A program made the position numbers and the translations under genes. The notes beneath the pieces are model-generated. The model was not told the DNA's origin, made no database searches, and saw only the letters and a program-made list of their open reading frames with translations. This document shows positions 44,613-57,234 of a DNA stretch of 64,000 nt, piece after piece. Position 1 is the first letter of the stretch. Each line of letters starts with the position of its first letter. Source of the stretch: Helichrysum umbraculigerum (taxonomy: Eukaryota; Streptophyta; Magnoliopsida; Asterales; Asteraceae); the NCBI GenBank assembly GCA_949592205.1, contig CATIUR010000004.1, positions 66,003,837 through 66,067,836 of the forward strand. The letters run 5' to 3'.

Positions 44613-46835
44613 CAAAAATAACAATAATACAACAAAACTCAAAATACGTTAGCGTTAGTATCAAAAAAATAATTCGCGTTTTGTTTTACAAAAGATCTGC
44701 GACACAGCAGTTGTGTCGCACTATAGCAATACGACATAATGATTGTGTCGTAGAAGGGCAATACGACACAGGTGTTGTGTCGTATGACACGTGTCACGCG
44801 GACAGCATTTCCCTTGCATTTAACATTATTTGAGAAATTAATCTCGGATGCGACATAATCACTGTGTCGTAGCTTGTGTTGTATAAAAAGGGTACGACAT
44901 AAGTGATGTGTCGTATGTTGTGTCGTATAAATATACGACATAAACAGTTAGAATCAATACGATATAAAAAGCCCTAATCTATGCGACATAACGACTGTGT
45001 CGTATGTTATGTCGCAAAGATGAACACCAAACCCAAACCCAGATTCGATCGATAGCAATATTTGGGGGTTTCAAAATCTACGCATACCCTAGGGTTCGCA
45101 AGTAACAGGGGATCAATAATATGCATTTATCTAACCCTAATAACCCCTAAACCCTAAATAATTTGGGTAAAAACCGTAACCCTAAAAAACGTAACACGGC
45201 ACGATCAAATCTAGGGATTAAAAACTGATAAAAACGTGAAAAAATCATACCGAGAGGTGCGCACGGAGATGAGGAACAAGAATCGATCAACAAATCGCGG
45301 TGAAAGAGCTTCGAAAACACGAATCCGAAAGAAATGCGATTATGTCGCAGAATCGCCTTTGTGTCGTATATTTTGTCGTGAAATTTTTTGAAAACGTAAA
45401 TGATTATGTCGTAAGGTGTCAATAGTTAAACCCTGACCCGCATACGACATAATATACGACACAATGTACGACATAAGTCTTGTGTCGTATAGATGGAATA
45501 CGACACAATGCTTGTGTCGCACAGAACACAAAGCAGATTTTGATGACATAAAATTTGATTTCGAACCCGATTTTGATTTTGATTTTAGAATTTTCGCAAA
45601 GAAGATGATTTGTGACTAAAAAAAATAAATAAAAATGAAAAACTACAATTTAAAAAAATATTAAAAAGAGAAAACTAAATATAAACATAAAAGAAAAAGA
45701 AACAAAGACAACTAAAAGCGTAAAATCTATAAAATCTTTTTGGTGACGGAGTTGAGAATTTTCTGGTTAGGGATCATATCGAAATAACATGCAATTATTA
45801 GGAATAGTAAGAGTTATTTCGATCATCAGTATTTTTTGTCCTCTTTAAGTTTACATGACACATTTAAAACACCTTTTATAGAAATTATTTCAAGACGATT
45901 ATTGGTATTGTTTGTCCACCTAAGCAAGTTACATCCGTATCTGTGGGCTAACTTATTATTGTTAGTATGAATATTTCACTGTGGTCCCCACCATAGATAT
46001 ACCCCTGTAACCCAGACATTGAGCATAGTTTCCATAATTAGAAGGACTATGTGACAATCATTTTTAAGAATCGATGCAGTGTTAACAGGTCTGTACCAGA
46101 GTACAACAAAGTAACAAAGCATGATTCAGGTTTATCAAGACCAATCAGTCAAACCGAACTTGGAGTTTCCCAAACGGCGACCTTGTTCAGTGTATTCTTG
46201 ATGTTAAGTTTAAGCAAAACCGAACGCGGTCAAACCGAGCTTGGTGTTTCCCAAACGGCGACCTTGTTCAGTATCTTTAAACTTTACGATTTTCAAGTGC
46301 ATTGACTTGTATTTGCTTAAACTCAAGTATATACCAACTGAGACCAGTTCAGTACTTACGTACAACATAGGAAACAATCAGTATAAACTCCCAAATGATT
46401 TCAAAAGAAACATTCCAAATATAGAAATATGTCAAGCTATGCTAAGGAATTAAGACATAGAGTCGTACATCACAAGGTGTTTACCACTAGATCATAGACA
46501 TGTATTTAAGTTATTTCTTAATAACCTAGAGACCGGTGTGTATCATGCCTACCAATACATCATATGATGAAGCTAATTTTTATAAAAGCTGTCCTAAATA
46601 TGTCAAATAAACCTACTGACACATCCAAGATAAACCTTAAAATTCCATTTTGTGCATGTCACCCGATGTACTATCATATCCCAAGTTGTTTACAGACACA
46701 ACTTCAACGTCTATTTTTAAAAATGTAGCAATCATTGCATTTCTTATATACTAGAGAGTATAAAGAGTGGCGATTGCCTTTTTGTTTTTTAACCACAAAT
46801 AAAGCAAATAAACTGTACAGAAATTAAGTCACAAA
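44613..46835 (-). other. C2 pol to third-ORF spacer, non-coding
   Basis: 2.2 kb without a credible gene, equivalent to 4982-7371 of C1. It holds the GCGACA palindrome cluster and a CCCTAA-rich stretch (45133-45190). Near pol, TTTTTTAAAAAC-like A-rich sequence plus GGCAATCGCC (46790-46769, minus) parallels the C1 A24 region. Two nearly identical blocks (46150-46200 and 46225-46275) form a ~75-bp direct duplication containing GGTGTTTCCCAAACGGCGAC. Confidence 0.7.
44697..45530 (-). repeat. GCGACA/TGTCGY palindrome cluster in C2 spacer
   Basis: More than 20 words TGCGACA, TACGACA, TGTCGCA or TGTCGTA in inverted pairs, mainly at 44697-45012 and 45335-45520, the same vocabulary as the U3 palindromes of this element. 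Confidence 0.9.
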
Positions 46836-49800
46836 TCATTTCTTGAGATCAAGGGAAATCATTCCTATCATATCTACAAGTTCGTCGAAACGAGCACGCG
46901 AAAATGATTTTGTGAATAAGTCGGCCTTTTGCTTAAGGGTATCTACCTGAATGAGGTCAATTAAGTGTTTCTCATAGCAATCTCGTATGAAGTGAAACCT
47001 AATCTCTATGTGCTTGGTCTTAGAGTGTTGAACGGGATTGCGAATAATAGATATAGCAGCAGTATTATCAATATGAATAGGAGTCAAGGTAAGAAGTAAC
47101 CCATAATCACGCAATTGATGTTGAATCCACAAAATCTGGGAACAACAGCTTGCAGCAGCAACGTATTCAGCTTCCACCGTTGAGGTGGAAACAGTGGTTT
47201 GTTTTTTACACTGCCATGACACCAATCGAGAACCGAGATATTGGCAACCTCCAGTAGTTGACTTCTTATCCGAATTGCAGCCACCATAATCAGAATCAGA
47301 ATAGGTAGTGAGAGCGAAATTTTTCTCATTCGAGTACCATAGACCAAGTGATGGTCTATATTTGAGGTAACCAAAAATTCGCTTCACAGCCTTCATGTGA
47401 GAAACCTTGGGCTTTGCTTGATATCTGGAACAGATAGACACAACAAACACAATATCTGGTCTGGATGCAGTGAGATACATCAGCGATCCTATCATAGAAC
47501 GATAATCCCGCTCCTTGCAATCCTCTTCGTGTTCAGCAGGTCCGAGTTTGTTATCTGTTTCTATAGGAGTACCATATGGCTTACAGTCATGGAGTTCATA
47601 CCGAGTCAACATGTCATTGACATATTTGGACCGATGAATGTAGAGACCTTTATCAGACTGCTCAACCTGTACACCTAGAAAGAACTTAAGTTCCCCCATG
47701 GCACTCATCTCAAACTCGGACTTCATAATCTTCTCAAAGTCTCTGCACAAAGAATCATTTGTTGAACCAAATATGATGTCATCCACGTAAACCTGCACAA
47801 GTAACAAATCTTTTCTAACCCTTTTTATGAAGAGAGTGCTATCAATTTGGCCTCGTGAGAAGTCATTTCTCATGAGATGATTTGCCAACCTCGCATACCA
47901 AGCTCTTGGAGCTTGATGAAGACCATATAATGCCTTGCCTAACTTGCACACATAATCAGGATGATTTTGATCTTCAAAACCAGGAGGTTGCATGACATAC
48001 ACATCCTTCAGAACCTCTCCATACAGAAATGCGCTCTTGACATCGAGTTGATAAACCCAAAAACCTTTAAATGTCGCATAAGCCAGAAAGATGTGAATGG
48101 ATTCCAATCTTGCAACTGGAGCAAACACATCATCATAGTCTAAACCCTCAATCTGAGTAAAACCTTGAACAACCAACCGTGCCTTATTCCGAATAACTAC
48201 GCCTCTGTCATCCTTCTTCACACGATATACCCAGCGAGTTCCAATTGGATCGACATCTTTGGGTAAAGGAACCAAATCCCAGACATCAAGCTTTTTGAAT
48301 TGATTCAATTCTTCCTGCATAGCCTCAACCCAGTATGGGTCTTTCAAGGCTTCGTCTATTTTCTTTGGTTCATGCTGAGATAAGAAGCATTCTTCCATTT
48401 CTTCTTCAATACAGGCAAGAATGGCAGTTGATGATTCTTCACGGATTTCATTAGCAGCAACTTGACCCCTAGTTAAAACACCTTGTTGAAACTCACCAAT
48501 GATATTTTCAGTGGGGTGAGTAGAATGAATTCTAAGCTGAGGAATCTAATCAGGCACAATGATCGAATACAAATTTGAAGAAACACCTCCTGAATTTTCA
48601 ATTTCAACTGAGCTATCAGTGGCAGTCCTCTCATTTTCAATTGGTAAGACAATATCGGTTTCAGTTTGAGGATTAGATTCAGAAGCCACTTGATCAACAT
48701 CGGAGGGATTATCATCATTGACAATATCCTCAGGTAGTACTGCTCTAGAATTGGAAATTGAGTCGTCGGAAGAAAGATCCAATCCATGAAGTAGAGACAC
48801 CACCTGATCTTCTTCACTAAATTTGGGAAGATTGAATGAGTCCACCAACTTATCATACTCAAACAAGGATTCAGGTCCCTTGCCTTTTGGAGAATCAGTA
48901 TAATTCAAAAACCTAACTTCAAAATGTTCCTCGATTCTCCCAGTGGACTTGTTGAAAACCCTTTTATTCGGCGAGTTCACAGAATATCCCAAAAATAGGC
49001 CATCGACAGCTTTCTCATCAAATTTTCCTACCGAGTCCTTAGTAATTAAGATTGTGCAAGGACACCCGAAAGGTTCAAGAAACTTTAAATTTGGTTTGCG
49101 ATTATTTAGTAATTCATAACATGTTTTGTTTCGCTTTTTAACCATCGAAACCCGATTTAACACATAGCAGGCAGTGTTAACAGCTTCTGCCCAAAAAGTG
49201 GTAGGCAGATGCGCATCAGACAACATGGTTCTTGTTGTCTCAATGATTGTCCTATTCTTTCTTTCAGGTACCCCATTTTGCTGAGGGGTACGAGCAGCAC
49301 TAAACTGATGAAAGATTCCCTTTCGAAGACAATACATTTCCAAGGTTCTGTTCTTGAATTCGGTTCCATTATCACTGCGCAGTTTCTTGATTTTCAGATT
49401 ACACAGATTTTCCAGTCTGTCGAACAAGTAGGTTAAAGTATCAGCTGTTTCATCCTTTCCAGCCAAGAAATACACCCAAGAAAACCTTGAGTAATCATCA
49501 GTAACAACCAGACAGTATGATTTTCCTCCAATACTTTTCTTATTCACAGGACTGAACAAATCCATGTGAAGCAGCTCCAATGGAGATTCAATAGAGTTCA
49601 CCTGCTTAGACTTATGGAACTTCTTGTGTTGTTTCCCTTTGAGACAGGAAACACATTCATCATCTATTACGAATGTCTTTTTAGGCACACCTAACACAAG
49701 ATCATTATTAACAAGATAATTCATTCTGCGAAAATGAATATGTCCCAATCGTCTGTGCCAAAGCAGTGAATCTTTAGAAGATGCTTTTGATAGCAAACAA

Positions 49801-50195
49801 GTATGCTCCTTGGTAACCACAGTTTGCATATCCAAAATGTACGAGTTGCGTACACGGGGTGCTCTCAGTAACACCCATTCCTCGGGAATAACAAATCCCG
49901 GTTTCAAAATTAAACATTCAACATCTGTAAATGCGGTAGTGAACTTCTTGTCGCAGACTTGAGAAACACTGATCAGATTGTGTTGCAGTTCCTCGACATA
50001 GTTCACTTTATCAAAACTCACTTGCCCATTAGAAAGTGTACCCTGACCCGTTATGTTACCACCTGTATCTCCCGCAAAAGCAACATGTCCTCCGCGATAT
50101 GGTTTAACATTTGACAAAAGAGACATGTCACCAGTCATGTGCCATGAGCAGCCACTATCCACATACCATTTACTTCTTTGTATATGACCTGACTG
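46836..50195 (-). pseudogene. pol: C2 copia Pol, one nonsense codon
   Basis: Complete Ty1/copia polyprotein in a single minus-strand frame broken only by TAG at 48548-48546. Protease motif DSGCSWHMTG is at about 50159. Integrase zinc region HRRLGHIHF..CVSCLKGK follows, then the core with MDLFSP, RSDNGTEFKN and PERKNRT. Past the nonsense codon, RT has YVDDIIFGST (about 47790) and RNase H YSDSDYGGC and EAEY (about 47310 and 47175). The frame is the same as gag, separated from it by TAA and, 24 nt later, TAG. The region around 48990-48860, after RVFNKSTG, is the part missing from C1. The stop ends at 46836. Confidence 0.9.
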
Positions 50196-50249
50196 CTACA
50201 GCACAACATAGAGAGAGAGTTAGTTAGAAATGGAGACCCAGGCCTTTAC
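50196..50249 (-). promoter_or_regulatory. Candidate mini-intron or readthrough site at C2 gag/pol boundary
   Basis: Minus strand: GTAAAG at 50249 on a codon boundary, CTAAC twice overlapping the gag stop TAA, a CTCTCTCTCTATG pyrimidine tract, then TGCTGTAG ending at 50196. Removing these 54 nt would fuse gag to pol in frame and delete both stops. Alternatively, the second stop with its context, TAGCAGTCA, fits the UAG-CARYYA readthrough consensus, but the upstream TAA would still block. Its counterpart in C1 is 1706-1757. Confidence 0.35.
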
Positions 50250-53002
50250 AGACTTGGGTACTCCAGAGACCTCATCAATAATAACTACATCAGTTAAAAC
50301 TTTGTTTTTCAAGAAATTAGGTGCATTTCCTGATGCAGTATTACTTGATGATGACTCATTTGACGACTCTTTTGGTCTCCAAATTTTCACAGGAACAATA
50401 GTGGGTTGCTTGTTAACATTGTCAGGCTGTTTAACTAGAGGTTTACTAGGCCTAGCAGCATTAACTTTCGGGATAGAAGTATGAGAAAGTGAACCCTTCT
50501 TTGAAAATGATTTAACAGGTGAATTTTTGTAAATAGAATTTCTGGGAACACCTTTTGAAAACTTCTTTCTCAAAAGCAACGGGCATTGATTAATCAAGTG
50601 ACCTTGTTTCTTGCAGTACAAACATGATCGTCTTTCCTTAAAGGTTCGGTCGTTACTGCCTAAAAATTGAGGTGAGACAGGCAACTTATGTGAGCATGTT
50701 GAAGTGGATGCCTCAGAATGTGAAACAGAAGATTTGACAGAATTCTTGATTGATTTGTCATTAGTATTCTTTAAATCTTTCCTTTTAAGTTCAGCCTGAA
50801 CCTTAACATTCCTTTGAAAAGTTTCATCATCTATCTCAGTAGTAATAATGTGATGTTCAGGCTTAATGTTTTTCTTTTCACATTGAGACACAAACTTACT
50901 AGGAACATCCTCAACCTCGACCTCTTCTTCAATAGTTTTTAAGGGAGCAGGCTGAAAACTACCAAAGGGGGTAAACTTGACAGTCCCTGAGGGGGTAAAC
51001 TTAACAGGTTCAAAAGGCTTCACTGGTTCAGCCTTAATTATCTTAGGTTTCTTCTTATCATGGTTTACCTCTATGTTAGCTTGATAGAATTCAGGCAACT
51101 TAAAAGTATTCAAACTAACAGGTTCACTTACAGGCATATCTACTTTCTTAACAACAGGTTCATTAACTGATATTTCAACGGGCTTTGCATCTACTAACGC
51201 AGTAGGCACAAAATCTTTAATTTCATCCTTAGACGGTCTACACAAATTCACATCTAAAGACGGAGGCGGTTGATGATGATAACCATAACCGGACTTATCT
51301 TTAGAACTAGTTCTACCCGTCTGTAGGATCTCAGTAAAGACCATGGCTGAAGTGTTGATATTCTTGAGTTTTCGTTTGTAATCAACAGCTTTGGCTTGGG
51401 AGGCAGCCAATTCCTTTTTTAAATGAGAAATCATTTTTAAGTAACTGTCAATTTCATCCTGATTGCTAAAAATTAGAGCTTTCAGCTCCTTTTTATCTTC
51501 AATAAGTTGATTAATATTACTATCAAAAAGTTTCTCATTATTTTTCAAAACTTTGTTTGCCTCCATCAAATTCAAGATATCTGACTTCAAGTTGTCATTA
51601 TGTTCCATAAGCCCATTTACTTTACCAGTTAAACTAATACCTGAATTACAAGTAAATGGAGCAAATTGTACCTCATTGTTGATGGCCATGAAGCATTGCT
51701 CGTGATCTTCAGATGCAGAAAAATCATAAGCATCTCCATCCTCAATCAACAATGCAGCCTTAGCAGTAGTATGCTCAATCTGTTTTGGAGCAACAGATGG
51801 TTTTGTGAAACCCGAAGCAGGCTGTCGTCCTTTCTCACATTCGCGGGAAAAGTGTCCAAGATTCTGACACTTATAACACTTGATTTTGCTTGTATCGAAT
51901 CCCATTGGTGTTCGGTCAGCTGCATCTTCAAGAGATCTCTTTCCAGTTCTTCTTAGATAGTTTTTGGCTCTGCGAGTGAGCATAGCCATATTCCATCTAA
52001 TGCCAATCCTTTCTAACTCATCAGGATCAACCTGATTGAAGTCTTCATCAGTCAGCTCCAATGTACTGACCCTTTTAGAGAGAAAGTCTTCATATGATGA
52101 CAAGAAAGCAGTAAACATTGCTGCATGTTCATCTGTGGTTGCTGAAGAAGGAACAGATGACGATGAACATGTTCTACTTGAAGAAGCATTATAAGCTGGT
52201 AGGGATGAAAATGTTCCTACAGTAGGATTACTGTAAGAAGAGGATCTCTGAGAATTTGGCTCAGCTGAAATGAAGGCAGTTCCACCATTACTTGATTCTG
52301 ATGCACGAGCAATAGATCTTGTTCCTTCTTTTGAATATCCAACGCACCAGCTTCAAGTTTTCCAATGAGATCATCCAGAGACAATTGCATTGTCTTTGGG
52401 TCGCTTTCTAATAACAAAACTCATGTTTCCCAACTTGGTGGTAGAGCAGCCAAAGCCTTTTTGTTAATCTCAGAATTTTTTAGATTATATCCTCCAGCTT
52501 GCAGTTCATTTACTGTGCGTGTAAATCTGCAAAGCATGTCTCTGACAGTTTCATTCTTCTGGATATAGAAATAATCAAATTGAGTTTTGACTAATTCCAA
52601 TTTGCTCTCGATGTACTCAGTGTTGCCACAAAATCTCTTCTCAATTGCAATCTAAAGATCATAAGCAATAGTTTGTGGAAACATATCCAAAACGTCAGTT
52701 GGAAGTGACATAGTAATAGCGGAATGAGTCTTGCATTCAATTTCCCATGCTTTTCGTTCTTCGGGAGTGTATGAACGAACGGGTTTGGGTGGAGGAACAC
52801 CCATATGTTCTCCAAGAGCAACAGGAGCAACATATCGTTCAAGAAGAGCCAACTCCATATCAGGATCAGTGAATAATACAAACGACATAAAACGTTGTTT
52901 CCATGCTCGAAATTCCATACCCGGTGCAAAATAAGGAGGTTTATTTGCACTACCGATTGAAGCATTATGTTGTAAAACTGCATCAACGCTTTGAAGAGAC
53001 AT
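50220..53002 (-). pseudogene. gag: C2 copia Gag, broken
   Basis: Start ATG at 53002 (MSLQSVDAV), nine bases after CTGATCTTTTTTGCAG, a strong acceptor-like sequence. The capsid part carries in-frame TAG (52654-52652) and TGA (52423-52421) and a frameshift near 52330. From 52118 to 50220 the frame is intact, with zinc knuckle CYKCQNLGHFSREC (about 51870), a long coiled coil (about 51580-51340) and a second knuckle CLYCKKQGHLINQC (about 50625). It has the same two-knuckle layout as C1 Gag. The stop TAA is at 50222-50220. Both nonsense codons are single transitions from sense codons (CAG to TAG and CGA or TGG to TGA). Confidence 0.88.
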
Positions 53003-53069
53003 ATTTAAAATCTGCAAAAAAGATCAGAAACAACACAACAAACAAACTGATTTTTGTCTAAGTCTGGAA

Positions 53070-53330
53070 TAATGCGACACAGTGTTGTGTCACAGACGGT
53101 CAATACGACACAGATGTTGTGTCGCTGAACTTAATCAGACAGAAGACAAAAATGCGACACAACCGTTATGTCGTGGATTATGTCGCAACTTGTGTCGCAG
53201 ACCAGTCAAGGTCAAAATAAGTTGTGTCGTAGGCTTATGTCGCACGTTATGTCGTAGACAATTTAATGTCGTATATCTGTGTCGTATGAATAGTGTTTAC
53301 GACACAAGACTTGTGTCGCAAAAATGCACG
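53070..53330 (-). repeat. GCGACA/TGTCGC palindrome cluster in C2 leader
   Basis: About a dozen TGCGACACA, TACGACACA, TGTGTCGCA or TATGTCGTA words in inverted pairs between the primer binding site and gag. If the acceptor at 53012 is used with a donor such as GTAAAA near 53457, the whole cluster is intronic. Confidence 0.9.
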
Positions 53331-53623
53331 TGCAGACAACCTTGAGCCCACAAAAAAAAATTTCAACCTTCAATACAAATCATAAAAAGTTACGCCATGC
53401 TTCCTATACAAATCTAAAACCCAATGGTTTAAGGAACAAAATCATCAACTTTTTACCAACCAAATCTAAAGGTTTGACTAACACATTTCTTTGAAGATCG
53501 AACACCAAAATAGGCTGAAAATAGAACTTTTTGACCAAGAACACCAAGAACACAAAATTAAAAATATCACTTTTAAACCAAAATCTTGCAAAAACTAACT
53601 CGAAACCACAACTCAAGAGTATG

Positions 53624-53637
53624 TGGCTCTGATACCA
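53624..53637 (-). promoter_or_regulatory. C2 primer binding site
   Basis: Minus-strand TGGTATCAGAGCCA, initiator tRNA-Met type, two bases from the LTR end at 53640. Confidence 0.92.
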
Positions 53638-53639
53638 AT

Positions 53640-54020
53640 TGTTGGTTCCATGTATACGGACCAAATCGAGTAGTTTAACTTGTGTGTTAAAGCGGAAATC
53701 AAACACACTAAGATATGCAAGATTAACACGATAAATAACCAAAACACAAAGGTGTATGTTTATATATAATGAACTAGCAACAATACATACACATGGACAA
53801 ACACACAAAGATCAAAATAACACAACCTAGTGATTTTTCTATGAAAACAGAAGTGTTATGTGTGTGAAATGTCTTAGCAAAACAGAAGCTGGCGAGCTTC
53901 TATTTATAGCCTTATCCAGACGTTATGCGACACAAGCCTTGTGTCGCATAGAATGCTTCTGCGACACAATCCTTGTATCGCATGGAATGACTCTGCGACA
54001 CAATCCTTGTGTCGCATGGA
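53640..54020 (-). mobile_element. C2 5' LTR, truncated
   Basis: First 381 of 517 bp (counted from the internal side) match the 3' LTR; at 54020/54021 it changes abruptly into gypsy protease coding sequence. The promoter-distal 136 bp and the target duplication are gone. Confidence 0.93.
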
Positions 54021-57000
54021 TTATTGAGGCCGACAGTGTGGTACCTAATTGCACTCTGAACTTAGCTAACGAGCTCTTTTCCATTGACTTGATACCTGTC
54101 GAAATCGGCAGCTTTGACATCATCGTCGGTATGGATTGGTTGTCCAAGTACCGAGCCGAAATCGTTTGTTTTGAGAAAATCGTACGCATTCCTCTCGTCA
54201 CCGGTGGAACTTTGAGCATACAAGGGGAGACCGGTGGGACGAGAATAAACATCATTTCTTGCATGAAAACCCGAAAGTACTTGAGAAAAGGGTACCAGGC
54301 AATCCTCGCGCACGTTATGGAGAAAAAGTCGGTGGAAAAGCGACTTGAGGATGTGTCTATCGTTCGAGACTTCCCAGAAGTCTTTCCTGAAGACTTGCCT
54401 GGCCTTCCGCCACCTAGACAAGTCGAATTTTCTATTGACCTTGTGCCCGGTGCAGCACCCGTGGCACGAGCACCTTACCGATTAGCCCCATCCGAACTTC
54501 AGGAGTTGTCTACTCAGTTACAGGAACTCCTGGACAAGGGATTTATTCGACCAAGTTCCTCACCTTGGGGAGCTCCGGTCCTGTTTGTGAAAAAGAAAGA
54601 CGGTTCTTTCCGCATGTGCATCGACTACCGTGAACTCAACAAATTAACTGTCAAGAACCGTTACCCACTTCCTCGCATTGATGACCTGTTTGACCAACTC
54701 CAGGGATCGAGTTTTTATTCAAAAATCGATCTACGGTCAGGTTATCATCAACTCCGAGTTCGTGATGATGACATTCCAAAAACAGCTTTCCGAACTCGCT
54801 ACGGGCATTATGAATTCCAAGTGATGCCATTCGGCTTAACCAACGCACCGGCAGTATTCATGGATCTTATGAATCGGGTGTGCAAACCTTACCTTGACAA
54901 GTTTGTTATCGTCTTTATCGATGACATCTTGATTTACTCACGCACTGAACAAGAACACGCGCAACACCTGAAAACCATCCTAGAGCTGCTCAAACACGAA
55001 GAGTTATACGCCAAATTCTCTAAGTGTGAGTTCTGGATGCAAACCGTTCAATTCCTTGGACACGTCATTGACAATCAAGGGATTCATGTCGATCCTTCAA
55101 AAATCGAGGCTATCAAATGTTGGCAAGCACCTACAACCCCGACCGAGGTACGCCAATTCTTAGGACTCGCCGGATACTACAGGCGGTTCATTGAGAATTT
55201 TTCGAAAATAGCCCTACCTCTCACTGCACTGACTCAAAAAGAAAAGAAGTTCGATTGGACTGACAAACAGGAGTCAGCTTTTCAACTACTAAAACAAAAA
55301 CTCTGCAGTGCACCTATCTTATCTTTACCCGAAGGCAACGATGACTTCGTGGTATACTGTGATGCTTCACACCTAGGTCTTGGTTGCGTGCTGATGCAAC
55401 GAGACAAGGTCATCGCTTACGCCTCTCGACAACTCAAGGTCCACGAAAAGAATTACACAACTCATGACCTAGAGTTGGGGGCTGTTGTATTCGCTCTAAA
55501 AATCTGGAGACACTACTTATACGGTACCAAGTGTACAATCTTTACTGACCATAAAAGTCTCCAACATATCTTCGATCAAAAGGATCTCAACATGAGGCAA
55601 CGTCGATGGGTCGAGTTGCTCACTGATTACGATTGCGAAATTCGCTATCATCCAGGTAAGGCGAATGTTGTCGCCGATGCCTTAAGCCGAAAAGAACGAG
55701 TGAAACCACTTCGAGTTCGAGCTCTCGGTATGACCATTCACAACGACCTCATCAATCAAACTCTCACTGCGCAACTCGAAGCACTCAAACCAGAAAACTT
55801 GATAAACGAGGCCTTACGGGGCATGGACAAACAATTTGAAACCAAACCTAACGGGGCCAAATACTTCTCGAATCGAATCTGGTTACCAAGTTTTGGGAAC
55901 CTGCGAGACTTGGTGATGGATGAAGCTCACAAGTCTAAATACTCTATACACCCCGGTGCCGACAAAATGTATCACGGCATCAAGGAAATGTACTGGTGGC
56001 CAACATGAAATCTGACATTGCAACCTATGTTAGCAAGTGTCTTACTTGTTCTAAAGTTAAAGCTGAACACCAGAAGCCTTCCGGTTTGCTACAACAACCC
56101 GAAATACCACAATGGAAATGGGAGCAGATCACCATGGATTTCATTACTAAAATCCCGAAAACTTCTAGCGGTTGCGATACCATTTGGGTGATCGTCGACC
56201 GACTCACTAAATCTGCTCATTTCCTAGCCATCAAGGAAACTGATAAGATGGAACGTTTGACACGGATCTACCTGAAAGAGATCGTGTCAAGACACGGCGT
56301 GCCCATCTCAATCATCTCCGACCGAGACGCTCGGTTTACTTCTCACTTCTGGCAATCACTGCAGAAATCTCTTGGTACTCGTCTGGATATGAGTACGGCT
56401 TACCATCCTCAAACCGATGGCCAGAGCGAACGAACCATACAAACACTGGAAGACATGCTACGAGCCTGCGTAGTTGACTTTGGTAAAAACTGGGAAAATC
56501 ACTTACCATTGTGCGAGTTCTCATACAACAACAGTTACCACACCAGCATAAAGGCTGCACCCTTCGAGGCACTGTACGGTCGTAAGTGCCGATCACCTAT
56601 CTGTTGGACTGAGGTGGGGGATACACAACTCACCGGTCCAGAAATCATACATGAAACAACTGAAAAGATCGTCGGCATACAAAACCGACTAAAAGCCGCG
56701 CGTGATCGTCAGAAAAGCTATGCTGACGTGAGACGCAAACACCTTGAGTTCCAAGTAGGGGACAAGGTACTTCTCAAAGTGGCACCGTGGAAAGGTGTCA
56801 TTCGATTCGGAAAACGAGGCAAACTAAATCCTAGATACATCGGGCCATTCGAAATCCTTGAAAAGATTGGTCCAGTGGCATACTGCCTGCAACTTCCTGC
56901 TGAACTTAGCAGCGTTCACAACACATTCCACATTTCTAATCTGAAGAAATGTCTGTCTGACGAGACACTGATTATACCGCTCGACGAAATTCAGATCGAT

Positions 57001-57201
57001 GATAAACTTCATTTTGTCGAGGAGCCTATGGAAATCATGGACCGAGAGGTCAAGCAATTGAAACAGAGTCGTATTCCCATCGTAAAAGTCAGGTGGAATT
57101 CTAGGCGCGGCCCTGAGTTCACCTGGGAACGGGAAGACCAAATGCGACAAAAATACCCACATCTCTTCCCAGACAACGCACCATCTGTGCACACGAACTA
57201 A
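54021..57201 (+). pseudogene. pol: GA gypsy Pol, 5'-truncated and frameshifted
   Basis: Ty3/gypsy chromovirus polyprotein starting inside the protease (GMDWLSKY at about 54130). RT with FIDDILIYS (catalytic Asp pair at 54920-54925), RNase H with YCDASH (about 55361), integrase zinc domain (HPGADKMYH ... CLTCSKVKAEH) and core (MDFITKIP, SDRDARF, TDGQSERTIQ), and a C-terminal chromodomain-like segment (PIVKVRWNSRRGPEFTWE) up to the stop at 57201. One C is missing at 55999-56001 compared with GB (GGCCAAC against GGCCCAAC at 63844), which splits the frame in the integrase zinc domain. Apart from that I saw only two or three substitutions against GB over 2.1 kb. By chance the truncated C2 LTR is open in the same frame, giving a 716-codon artificial fusion from 53858. 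Confidence 0.92.
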
Positions 57202-57220
57202 TTTCGGGACGAAATTTCTT

Positions 57221-57234
57221 TAACAAGGGGAGAA
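57221..57234 (+). promoter_or_regulatory. GA polypurine tract
   Basis: TAACAAGGGGAGAA immediately before the LTR start TGTAACACC, the usual gypsy arrangement. Confidence 0.88.

Noticed and set aside
50190..50198. UAG-CARYYA readthrough as sole explanation of C2 gag/pol
   Set aside because: An in-frame TAA lies 24 nt upstream and C1 has a frame change with no such signal; kept only as an alternative.
53858..54020. N-terminal extension of the gypsy polyprotein
   Set aside because: These codons are antisense copia LTR sequence; the same LTR at 41598 shows an open frame ending elsewhere. The join is accidental.
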